Source: Candidatus Zixiibacteriota bacterium (GTDB lineage: Bacteria > Zixibacteria > MSB-5A5 > GN15 > JAAZOE01). From it: 6,243 nucleotides of DNA. The stretch lies in contig JAUUYJ010000156.1 of assembly GCA_030588275.1 (NCBI GenBank), positions 1 through 6,243 on the forward strand, read 5' to 3'. The notes under the pieces are model-generated. The model did not search any database and was not told the DNA's origin. It worked only from the letters and a program-made list of their open reading frames with translations. The stretch's first letter is position 1. The number at the start of each line of letters is the position of its first letter. Shown here in pieces: positions 1 to 5,461 of this stretch. The position numbers and the translations under genes were made by a program.

Positions 1-41
1 GGTCCCGACCCGATAATTGCTATATCATATTTTTCCGACAT
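1..41 (-). CDS. N-terminus of an FAD/NAD-dependent oxidoreductase, dihydrolipoamide dehydrogenase-like (partial)
   Basis: Only the first 13 codons are present; the gene runs off the left edge of the window. The reverse strand opens with ATG at 41-39 and reads MSEKYDIAIIGSG, then most likely P. This is the first beta strand and the start of the glycine-rich loop (GxGxxG) of a Rossmann dinucleotide-binding fold, placed at the extreme N-terminus as in pyridine nucleotide-disulfide oxidoreductases. A good ribosome binding site (AGAGGA on the minus strand, about 47-54) sits 5-7 bases before the ATG and supports the start. The wording is very like dihydrolipoamide dehydrogenase (E3 of 2-oxoacid dehydrogenases), but thioredoxin reductase, NADH oxidase or another flavoprotein cannot be excluded from so few residues. 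That it is a flavoprotein is fairly sure; the exact enzyme is inference. Confidence 0.6.
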   Translation of the reverse strand, partial: MSEKYDIAIIGSG

Positions 42-71
42 ATAAAATTCCTCTTAAATTTTCAATAATTA

Positions 72-100
72 ATGATACGTCATATCTCAGATAATTTCAA
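72..100 (-). promoter_or_regulatory. candidate sigma70-type promoter for the left-edge flavoprotein gene
   Basis: Read on the minus strand, TTGAAA (complement of 95-100) is followed after exactly 17 bases by TATCAT (complement of 72-77). Transcription would begin near 65, giving a leader of about 24 bases to the ATG at 41. Both boxes differ from consensus by one or two bases, and the spacing and position are right. No other cue supports it, so it is a prediction only. Confidence 0.35.
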
Positions 101-144
101 CTTTTTCCGTGGGAAAATAGCGGTAGCCAATTTGTATAGAGTTA

Positions 145-212
145 TTATGTGGGTGGCGTACGTCCTCGTGTGCCACCAAGGTTGGCTTTGCTTTTGGCTT
201 TGCCACCCATAA
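145..212. repeat. palindromic hairpin element 1
   Basis: Two alternative stems share the same left strand. The long-range one pairs GGGTGGC (151-157) with GCCACCC (202-208), extended by TTAT (145-148) with ATAA (209-212) across a two-base bulge. The local one pairs 152-162 with 167-177: GGTGGC with GCCACC, then five more pairs including two G-U pairs on the plus-strand RNA, closing on a TCCT loop. Because GGTGGC can pair with either partner, the element could switch between folds, or it may be a degenerate repeat built from duplicated GCCACC strings. A 12-base tandem step (TTGGCTTTG at 182 and 194) lies between the two right arms. The function is unknown; it resembles a dispersed intergenic palindrome more than a gene-specific signal. 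Confidence 0.5.
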
Positions 213-350
213 GTCAAAAACTGTAACCACTTGAGATATAACGCTCTCCTTTCTTTCTTAAATCATAAATTGGCTTTGAATCACATATAAAAGGTGTTGT
301 CTGAGTCGCATTTTTCTCCTTTGTGTAGGATAATATATAATAGCGGTGGA

Positions 351-498
351 TTCAGAATTAGGGGTGGTTATGTATGGAATGCTTTGTCGGATTACCGACA
401 TTAAAGGTTGTGTCGGGTCCTGATTTTGGTAAAGCCAATTATATTGGCTTGCCAAAATCGTGACCTGACGCCACCACAAAACCACCCCTGAATCTGAA
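351..498. repeat. large imperfect palindrome that can fold as a three-way junction
   Basis: The outer arms 351-377 and 471-498 are reverse complements with few mismatches; both contain AGGGGTGGTT and TTCAGA in inverted orientation. Inside lies a long hairpin, 412-439 paired with 443-469, with one bulge, a few mismatches and a three-base loop (TAT) between AAAGCCAAT and ATTGGCTT. Between the outer left arm and that hairpin is a second small hairpin, TGTCGG-ATTA-CCGACA (385-400). The right arm abuts the long hairpin directly. The whole thing therefore draws as a closing stem with two enclosed hairpins. No protein frame explains it. A non-autonomous mobile palindrome (MITE-like or REP-like) or a structured RNA are the main options; no flanking target duplication is evident. 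Confidence 0.55.
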
Positions 499-693
499 AC
501 TGCCCCCTCTTGTATGACAACCATAACGATAGGACAGTTACATGAAGCGACCAATTCTACAACGCAACCCCATAGCCGGGCATCTTCAGATTCACCATCG
601 ATTTGTGAGGTGAAAGACGAAAAAGGAACGACCGAACCCAATCCCCTGACATCCACTACCCTACAATCAGTTACGGTGGATTCTGTGCCAAAT

Positions 694-728
694 AAAAAAA
701 CCGACTCTCGATTTCACTCAAGAGTCGG
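694..728 (-). terminator. rho-independent terminator of the lipoprotein operon
   Basis: CCGACTCT (701-708) and AGAGTCGG (721-728) form an eight-base-pair stem. On the minus strand the stem is followed by seven Ts (complement of the A run 694-700). It sits about 27 bases beyond the stop codon of the lipoprotein gene, in the right orientation to end that transcript. Confidence 0.8.
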
Positions 729-754
729 CTTAAAAGTAAGCTATGACTAAATTA

Positions 755-1348
755 TCACTTCGAGCCGGTCAGCGTAACAATGACGACCATCGAATCAACC
801 GTCAGATCAAAAAAGACCTCCGATTGATCTTTGCGCCCAATCGGATAGATCGAAAAATAACCACGCTCCAAAGCAGATTTGATATCAATCAACCCGGTGA
901 TATACTGCATCGACTCGTTCCAGCTAATCGCAACGCTGTCAAATGCAGGAATCGTCCAACCGGTAAAAATCAAATGGTTGGAGCCAGCCGAATCAAGCAC
1001 CATCTGAGCCGTCGGCCAGTTGGCGGCGGTATCCTCTTCCAAAAAAAGCTGGAAGGTCACCGGATAGCTTTCGTTGTTTTTTACTTTGGCGTAGAAACCG
1101 ATATTATCGATGTTTTTGATATCATCTTTGTATTCGGCATAATCGGCATCGTCAGTCAGGTCAACCAACATCTCTCCACCATTATCAAAAAAGTCGGTGG
1201 TGGTATGCTGAATTGCAACCGGGTTGCCATTCGCATCCGGCGCCAGCTTGGCGGTCACAACAACCGTTCCGGTGCCGATGCACCCAACCCAGATCAACAT
1301 CAAAGCGATGGTAGCCAAAAATACAGATATATTAAGTTTGCTCTTCAT
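755..1348 (-). CDS. probable lipoprotein, secreted, unknown function
   Basis: I do not recognise a named family. The protein is about 197 residues. It opens with a basic start (MKSK), then a hydrophobic stretch (residues 5-21) ending L-I-W-V-G-C, so Cys23 is a likely lipidation site, although Trp at the -3 position is atypical for a lipobox. The rest is rich in short hydrophobic and polar alternations, with many acidic residues near 45-65, and suggests a beta-sandwich domain outside the inner membrane. Three ATG codons stand in a row (1354, 1351, 1348). The ribosome binding site AGGAG overlaps the stop codon of the upstream gene and ends immediately before the first ATG, so the third ATG, six bases away, is the best start; the first would give 199 residues. 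The gene follows the beta-barrel gene by a few bases and is probably translationally coupled to it. A shared envelope role is inference. Confidence 0.72.
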   Translation of the reverse strand: MKSKLNISVFLATIALMLIWVGCIGTGTVVVTAKLAPDANGNPVAIQHTTTDFFDNGGEMLVDLTDDADYAEYKDDIKNIDNIGFYAKVKNNESYPVTFQLFLEEDTAANWPTAQMVLDSAGSNHLIFTGWTIPAFDSVAISWNESMQYITGLIDIKSALERGYFSIYPIGRKDQSEVFFDLTVDSMVVIVTLTGSK

Positions 1349-1357
1349 CATCATCTC

Positions 1358-1900
1358 CTATTTCTGACCGACAAAATAAATCAGGCCAGCCGAAATCGTC
1401 CACGCCTTGCGCGAAGTAGAATTTTCGCTACTTATTATATGAACTTTTCCCTGCAAATCAATCGTCAACCGTTCAATCAACCCCAATGCAACCCCAGCAC
1501 CGGTTGACCATCCGGATTTATTGGTCGTTTCATCCCCATCCCGCTTATTGTTATAAAGCCCACCACCAAGAATCACATATGGCTTTAGGCCAACTTCTCC
1601 CAGACCGGATCCAAAGGTCAGATCGACTCCATAATAATCGAGCTTCGCCCCATCCCGTTTGCCAACCCCTTCGATCTCGGCATCTCCATACGATCCAAAG
1701 TTAAGATTCGGTTCAATCAGGATCGGTCCGGCCAGCTTGGCTCTGATCTTCAGACCAAAAGCGGCTCCATCCCCTTGATCTTCCTGAGCGACAGGGTACA
1801 ACGGACCACCATAAACGCCAAACCCAACCGGCCCCGCTATGGCAGTTGAATACAGGATGGCAAAAAGTGCTATAATAACAAAAGATACGATAAGACGCAT
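1358..1900 (-). CDS. outer-membrane beta-barrel-type protein with Sec signal peptide
   Basis: The 180-residue product begins with a classic signal peptide: MR, a hydrophobic core (residues 3-17), then STAIA with predicted cleavage after Ala22. The mature part shows repeated short amphipathic strands separated by Gly/Asp/Asn-rich turns (for example near residues 29-36, 68-80, 88-105 and 108-120), and a final aromatic strand ending GLIYFVGQK. Size and pattern fit the small eight-stranded outer-membrane barrels (OmpA/OmpW/opacity-like, PF13505-type), probably localised in the outer membrane. The ATG at 1900 is chosen because GGGAGG (complement of 1905-1910) lies four bases upstream; the upstream TTG at 1912 would put that ribosome binding site inside the gene. 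First gene of a two-gene unit with the lipoprotein, driven by the promoter at 1929-1956. Its specific function cannot be told. Confidence 0.75.
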   Translation of the reverse strand: MRLIVSFVIIALFAILYSTAIAGPVGFGVYGGPLYPVAQEDQGDGAAFGLKIRAKLAGPILIEPNLNFGSYGDAEIEGVGKRDGAKLDYYGVDLTFGSGLGEVGLKPYVILGGGLYNNKRDGDETTNKSGWSTGAGVALGLIERLTIDLQGKVHIISSENSTSRKAWTISAGLIYFVGQK

Positions 1901-1928
1901 AATTCCTCCCAAAAACTGTGTGCCTCCG

Positions 1929-1956
1929 ATTATACATCTCTATCACAACTTGTCAA
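1929..1956 (-). promoter_or_regulatory. strong sigma70-type promoter for the barrel/lipoprotein operon
   Basis: On the minus strand a perfect TTGACA (complement of 1951-1956) is followed after 16 bases by a perfect TATAAT (complement of 1929-1934). Transcription would start around 1922, leaving a leader of about 22 bases that contains the GGGAGG ribosome binding site. Two consensus boxes predict strong housekeeping expression. Confidence 0.75.
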
Positions 1957-2077
1957 CCGAATAATTTGTATTACCGCAATTGACCGTTTCCTCTTTTCCC
2001 TTCGAGTGCCTTATTATACGGCCAAATTTGAGACGAGTTCGACATTTGAACTATTTAAAAAATACTAAAATTCTGGC

Positions 2078-2105
2078 TTGACAAGGAGGAACAGGCCTAT
2101 TTATT
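2078..2105 (+). promoter_or_regulatory. candidate promoter of the polyamine operon
   Basis: A perfect TTGACA (2078-2083) is followed after 16 bases by TTTATT (2100-2105), a weak -10 box. Transcription would start near 2112, just before the dyad array, so the array would lie in a leader of roughly 150 bases. The -10 match is poor, as could suit a regulated promoter; an alternative start inside the array cannot be excluded. Confidence 0.35.
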
Positions 2106-2127
2106 GGGTACACTTTACTAAACTTTT

Positions 2128-2224
2128 ATAGCCGCTATCATAAACGACGTAAATAGCTTCGCTATAAACGCAGTAAATAGCTTCGCTATAAACGACGGAA
2201 TCGTAAATAACTTTGTTATAAACG
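2128..2224. repeat. array of four short dyads on a 24-base tandem repeat, upstream of the regulator gene
   Basis: The four dyads are ATAGC-C-GCTAT (2128-2138), ATAGC-TTC-GCTAT (2153-2165), the same again (2177-2189) and ATAAC-TTT-GTTAT (2207-2219). Each is followed within a few bases by TAAACG, at 2141, 2165, 2189 and 2219, giving steps of 24, 24 and 30 bases; the last step contains a six-base insertion. The last dyad has changed on both arms so that symmetry is kept (G to A on the left, C to T on the right). The array ends about 40 bases before the regulator's ATG. It could be an operator array for the HTH protein encoded next door, or a set of small leader hairpins; a plain tandem repeat is the null explanation. 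Confidence 0.6.
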
Positions 2225-2263
2225 CAGGGACATAAAAGAGAATAATGAGAAAAGTGAAACTGT

Positions 2264-2809
2264 ATGCGTGTTGAAATTGGACATAAGATAAAAGAACTGC
2301 GTTTGGCGGCTGAGTTAACTCAAGAGGAGTTGGGCACACGGGCTCAATTGACCAAAGGGTTTATCTCACAACTGGAAAATGACCAATCGTCGATTTCGGT
2401 TGACTCCCTTCTGGAACTGCTCGACGCGCTGGGTATATCAATCAGCCAGTTTTTTGAGGATGATACTGAGACAGACCGGATTCAGTTTGGTCCAGCCGAT
2501 CGTCTGTTGCTAAATGATCGGGGTGCCAAAAATTTCGAGATGCTCATACCCGGTTCTACAAATATGCTTATGGACCCGATCTCCATCACGCTGTTTCCAG
2601 GGGAATCGCTTGAGTTTGAGGAACCTCACAACGGCGAAGAGTTTGGTTATGTTTTGTCTGGTCGGTTGACGATTAAATATGGATCACGAACGATTGCGAT
2701 AAAAAAAGATGAATGTTTTTATTTCGAGTCATCAAAGCCTCATCAGTTTTCAAATAACGGCAAGAACAAAACCACAATTATATGGGTGACGACGCCACCA
2801 CAGATGTAG
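2264..2809 (+). CDS. XRE-family transcriptional regulator with C-terminal cupin domain (PuuR-like)
   Basis: The 181-residue protein has an N-terminal helix-turn-helix of the XRE/Cro type (residues 7-61; recognition helix around 28-38, ending in SQLEN) and a C-terminal single-domain cupin (about 107-178). The cupin keeps His122 and Glu125/126 with a glycine at 133 in the first motif, and PHQFSN with His160 in the second, so small-ligand or metal binding is possible. This architecture is that of PuuR-like repressors, several of which respond to polyamines. Lying 27 bases before speH in the same direction, it most likely senses polyamine level and controls this operon, including itself. That is inference from context. 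The ATG at 2264 lacks a clear ribosome binding site, which suggests low translation. Length is normal for the family. Confidence 0.88.
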   Translation: MRVEIGHKIKELRLAAELTQEELGTRAQLTKGFISQLENDQSSISVDSLLELLDALGISISQFFEDDTETDRIQFGPADRLLLNDRGAKNFEMLIPGSTNMLMDPISITLFPGESLEFEEPHNGEEFGYVLSGRLTIKYGSRTIAIKKDECFYFESSKPHQFSNNGKNKTTIIWVTTPPQM

Positions 2810-2836
2810 CGTCCTGATTAAGCAAGGAAATTAGTA

Positions 2837-3247
2837 ATGGAAATCTTGGGAAAACATCTTCTGGTTGAATTTACCGATTGCGACCGGAAAGCATTGAACG
2901 ACCTGAAGCGGATGGAAAAGATATTACTCGAGGCGGCCCAGAAAGCCGGAGCGACAATTGTTGATTCGATCTTTCATCTGTACAACCCGCATGGCGTCTC
3001 CGGTGTCATCGTTATCGCCGAATCGCATATGTCGATTCATACCTGGCCGGAATACGGTTACGCCGCCGTCGATTTTTTCACCTGTGGCGAACGGGTTGAT
3101 CCGTGGATCGCTTGCCGCTATATGAATGAACAGTTGGGCGGTTCAATGAATACGAGGGAAGTGAAGCGGGGCATTCCCGGTGATGTCGATCGGGTCATAC
3201 CGCATAAGCCAGATAGCGAAACGTTGCCAAAAAAGGAAGTCGCCTAA
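2837..3247 (+). CDS. speH: S-adenosylmethionine decarboxylase proenzyme (class 1b)
   Basis: It removes CO2 from S-adenosylmethionine to give decarboxylated SAM, the aminopropyl donor for spermidine, in the cytoplasm. The 136-residue proenzyme cleaves itself between Glu62 and Ser63 and turns Ser63 into the pyruvoyl cofactor. The cleavage segment AESHMSIHTWPEYGY is intact, with Ser63, the processing residue His68 and the catalytic Cys83 (FTCGE) at the same numbers as in the well-studied Thermotoga maritima enzyme. Length fits the short bacterial and archaeal class 1b form; the last 20 or so residues are a polar tail. AAGGA about eight bases before ATG is the ribosome binding site. The next gene begins 11 bases after the stop, so the two are surely co-transcribed. 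Some databases call this class speD. Confidence 0.95.
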   Translation: MEILGKHLLVEFTDCDRKALNDLKRMEKILLEAAQKAGATIVDSIFHLYNPHGVSGVIVIAESHMSIHTWPEYGYAAVDFFTCGERVDPWIACRYMNEQLGGSMNTREVKRGIPGDVDRVIPHKPDSETLPKKEVA

Positions 3248-3258
3248 AGGGTCTCGGC

Positions 3259-4416
3259 ATGAAAGCGATTACATTAAAAGATCGAAGATCATCCCGCCTT
3301 TTGCCCGGAGCGAATCTCAGCCGGGTGGAAAATTTATGCGCTGGCCATCAGACTCCATTTATGCTCGTGCGAACCTCCGTTATCAGGAAAAACCTAAAAC
3401 AGTTGCGTCAGGCACTTCCGGATGTGGAAGTTTATTATGCGGTCAAAGCAAATAATCATCCGTCCATCATTGAAACACTCCGAGATGAATCGTGCAAATT
3501 TGATGTCTCTTCCATCAGAGAGCTTAAGCAAGTTTTAGAAATTGGCGCTGACCCTTCCGATACAATTCATACCAACCCAATAAAAAGCAAATCCGAAATC
3601 GAAGCATCAATCGGATTGGGTGAAGATATCTTTGTCGTCGATAATATGAGTGAGCTTGAAAAATTTTTGCCCTTCCGCAAACAGGTCAAACTGTTATTGA
3701 GATTCAAAACCGATTCGGGACAGGCGGTCGTTGACCTTTCGTATAAATTCGGAGCCGAGCCGGTTGAGATTGAAACGATGCTCGATTATCTGGTTGAGCA
3801 TGATATTCCTCTGGCCGGTTTTTGCTTTCATGTCGGTTCACAATGTACCGATCCGGATAAGTATGTCAGGTCGATTAAGGTCGCGGCCGAGTTAATCGCA
3901 AATGCGACGAAGCGCGGATTAAATCCTGATATTTTGGATATTGGCGGAGGCTTCCCAATTGAATATACCGACACGGTCATCGGCATTGATGAAATTGGAG
4001 CCAAAATCACCACTGCCCTGAGAGAGCTAATTGCACCGGAGATAAAAGTCATCTGCGAACCGGGACGATATATTTGCGGTCCAGCCGCCACCCTGTTCTG
4101 TACTGTGATTGGCCAGGCGGTGCGTGATCGCGTTAAGTGGTATTATATTGATGATGGGCTGTATGGGTCCTTTTCGGGGCGGCTCTTCGATCAATGCTCC
4201 TACCATATTTTGACCAACAGAAACAGCAAATGGGAAAAGGCGGTTTTGGCCGGCCCGACCTGCGATTCTTTCGATGTCGTTTACAAAGATTGCCTTTTGC
4301 CTCCGCTTGAGATTGGGGACCAACTGATTTTTCCCGCAATGGGAGCCTACTGCTCAGTTTCCGCAACCGAATTTAACGGTCTGGGACGAGCCAAAACGGT
4401 TGTCGTCGATTGGTAA
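3259..4416 (+). CDS. ornithine decarboxylase-type PLP enzyme (fold type III, eukaryotic-like)
   Basis: It most likely decarboxylates L-ornithine to putrescine, the acceptor for spermidine synthesis. The 385-residue chain has the alanine-racemase-like barrel (about 35-275) followed by a beta domain. Key residues are all visible: PLP lysine Lys63 (YYAVKANN), Asp82, His191 (FHVGSQ), the phosphate-binding GGG (229-231), Glu267 in EPGRY, Asp299 (DDGLYGSF), catalytic Cys335 with Asp336 (GPTCDSFD), and Tyr364 (MGAY). EPGRY and GPTCD mark the ornithine/lysine decarboxylase branch; diaminopimelate decarboxylases have a CES version. Dual activity on lysine, as known in some bacterial members, is possible. 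It is unrelated to the large fold type I SpeC of enterobacteria, so I give no symbol. The weak ribosome binding site AAGGG lies about nine bases before ATG. It follows speH by 11 bases. Confidence 0.9.
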   Translation: MKAITLKDRRSSRLLPGANLSRVENLCAGHQTPFMLVRTSVIRKNLKQLRQALPDVEVYYAVKANNHPSIIETLRDESCKFDVSSIRELKQVLEIGADPSDTIHTNPIKSKSEIEASIGLGEDIFVVDNMSELEKFLPFRKQVKLLLRFKTDSGQAVVDLSYKFGAEPVEIETMLDYLVEHDIPLAGFCFHVGSQCTDPDKYVRSIKVAAELIANATKRGLNPDILDIGGGFPIEYTDTVIGIDEIGAKITTALRELIAPEIKVICEPGRYICGPAATLFCTVIGQAVRDRVKWYYIDDGLYGSFSGRLFDQCSYHILTNRNSKWEKAVLAGPTCDSFDVVYKDCLLPPLEIGDQLIFPAMGAYCSVSATEFNGLGRAKTVVVDW

Positions 4417-4486
4417 AAGTCTGACATGCGGATGGCATACTTCGTTTGACAGGCTGACAGATAAAAGCATAAATTGAGAGAATAAG

Positions 4487-5377
4487 ATGATCGATCAAAA
4501 ATCAAATCAGATCAAAGAAGAGTCGATGGATGACCTCTGGAATGTCTGGTTCACCGAACTACATGAGGGAAAATCGGGCCTGACATTTAAGGTCAACCGC
4601 TTGGTAGAATCGTTGCAGTCAGATTTTCAGCGAATTGATATCATCGAAACCGAGGAGTATGGCAAGGCATTGGTTCTGTACGGTTCCTTGATGGTCGCCG
4701 AGGGTGACACCGGTGCTTATAACGAAATGATTTCTCACGTTCCACTTTTGGCCCATCCCGACCCCAAAGAGGTTTTGGTCATTGGCGGTGGCGATGGTGG
4801 ATGCGTCACCAATGTTCTGAAACATCCCGGCGTTAAGCGATGCACTATCTGCGAGATTGATGAAAAAGTTATTGAGGTTTGCCGGCGACATTTTCCCAAG
4901 CTAACGTCCGGTCTTGACGATCCTCGCTGTCGCATAAAAATCGGCGACGGCAAGAAGTTTATCGAAACAACCGACGAAACATTCGACCTTATCATTCTTG
5001 ATCTGTCCGACCCAATCGGCCCTGCCGCCGAGCTGTTTCAAAAATCTTTTCATCAGTCAGTTTTTGATCGGCTCAACCCGGATGGCATCATGGTCGCCCA
5101 ATCGGAATCGCCACTTTTCAATCCGGAAACGGTCAAAGCGATGTACGGAAACCTCCGGGATATTTTTCCGATTGTCGAAATGTACAGTTGCCTGATGCCG
5201 ATCTACCCCTCTTCGTTCTGGTCGTTCGCCTTTTGTTCTAATAAATATCACCCTCTCAAAGATTTCCAAGCCGACCGTTATGCGCAAACCGATCTGTCAG
5301 ACTGCAACTATTATAATGATGAGATTCACAAAGGATCGTTTGCCCTGCCTCAATACGTGCGTGAATTATTGAAATAG
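4487..5377 (+). CDS. speE: spermidine synthase (polyamine aminopropyltransferase)
   Basis: It transfers the aminopropyl group from decarboxylated SAM to putrescine, giving spermidine and methylthioadenosine; it is the last step of the pathway encoded here. The 296-residue protein has an N-terminal beta region (to about 85) and a Rossmann methyltransferase-like core. Visible sites are Gln48, Tyr78, GGGDGG (100-105) with Asp103, Glu123 (CEID), Asp154 (GDG), catalytic Asp172 in DLSDPIGPA, and Tyr240 (PIYPSSFW). The gatekeeping segment is unusual: the common LDG...DEFxYHE reads LYG...DTGAYNE (64-80). Spermidine is still the likeliest product, but a different acceptor is conceivable. GAGAG six bases before the ATG at 4487 supports this start; the ATG at 4526 (Met14) would match the usual family N-terminus and is a fair alternative. 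It lies 70 bases after the decarboxylase gene. Confidence 0.9.
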   Translation: MIDQKSNQIKEESMDDLWNVWFTELHEGKSGLTFKVNRLVESLQSDFQRIDIIETEEYGKALVLYGSLMVAEGDTGAYNEMISHVPLLAHPDPKEVLVIGGGDGGCVTNVLKHPGVKRCTICEIDEKVIEVCRRHFPKLTSGLDDPRCRIKIGDGKKFIETTDETFDLIILDLSDPIGPAAELFQKSFHQSVFDRLNPDGIMVAQSESPLFNPETVKAMYGNLRDIFPIVEMYSCLMPIYPSSFWSFAFCSNKYHPLKDFQADRYAQTDLSDCNYYNDEIHKGSFALPQYVRELLK

Positions 5378-5403
5378 TTTGTAATAAATAGATATCTGTT
5401 TTT

Positions 5404-5437
5404 AAAAAAGACCCGGCCAATACCGGGTCTTTTTTTT
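5404..5437. terminator. bidirectional rho-independent terminator between convergent genes
   Basis: GACCCGG (5410-5416) pairs with CCGGGTC (5423-5429) around the loop CCAATA. The stem is extended by A run 5404-5409 against T run 5430-5437, so both strands carry a U-tract after the hairpin. It lies 26 bases after the speE stop and about 25 bases after the end of the opposing gene, and would end both transcripts. Confidence 0.9.
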
Positions 5438-5461
5438 ATTGAAATATGAGATCATCAAGCA

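Larger units (their letters stand above)
42..754. other. long intergenic region with palindromic elements and no convincing gene
   Basis: These roughly 700 bases separate two minus-strand transcription units. Open frames here (minus 258-656, plus 514-750) lack ribosome binding sites, run through the palindromes or the terminator, and give low-complexity, unrecognisable proteins. The region holds a candidate promoter (72-100), a hairpin element (145-212), a large palindrome (351-498) and a terminator (694-728). The 9-mer TTGGCTTTG occurs at 182-190, 194-202 and 270-278, and related TTGGCTT or AAAGCCAA strings form the heart of the second palindrome. A 10-mer, CGGTGGATTC, occurs at 344-353 and 674-683. 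In 500-690 no structure other than this stands out. Confidence 0.6.
1901..2263. other. divergent intergenic region between the envelope operon and the polyamine operon
   Basis: This 363-base stretch carries the leftward promoter (1929-1956), a candidate rightward promoter (2078-2105) and the dyad array (2128-2219). Between about 1960 and 2077 the sequence is AT-rich and I see nothing definite. Minus-strand frames here are products of the 24-base repeat period and of the regulator gene's opposite strand. Confidence 0.6.

Noticed and set aside
351..498. tRNA or tRNA-like gene
   Set aside because: The three-way fold is reminiscent, but it is too long, has no acceptor CCA, and lacks the conserved T-loop and D-loop bases.
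258..656. 132-residue minus-strand open frame
   Set aside because: It runs straight through the large palindrome, has no good ribosome binding site, and the protein shows no recognisable motif or signal; best explained by chance openness of repeat sequence.
514..750. 78-residue plus-strand open frame
   Set aside because: It is Ser/Thr-rich and low in information, lacks a ribosome binding site, and reads through the terminator hairpin at 694-728.
743..1507. 254-residue plus-strand open frame
   Set aside because: It is antisense to the lipoprotein and barrel genes, which have signal peptides, coupled ribosome binding site, promoter and terminator on the minus strand; the plus frame has none.
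1901..1912. TTG start at 1912 for the barrel protein
   Set aside because: The GGGAGG ribosome binding site would then be inside the coding region; ATG at 1900 fits both that site and the signal peptide.
2128..2224. CRISPR array
   Set aside because: Units are adjacent 24-30 base tandem repeats without unique spacers, and no cas genes are near.
2118..2339. Minus-strand frame with repeated eight-residue units (FIAKLFT)
   Set aside because: The peptide repeat simply mirrors the 24-base DNA period, and the frame overlaps the start of the regulator gene; no ribosome binding site.
4446..4474. Internal promoter before speE (TTGACA at 4446, CATAAA at 4468)
   Set aside because: Transcription would begin at about 4480, on top of the ribosome binding site, leaving only a few bases of leader; more likely a chance match, though not impossible.
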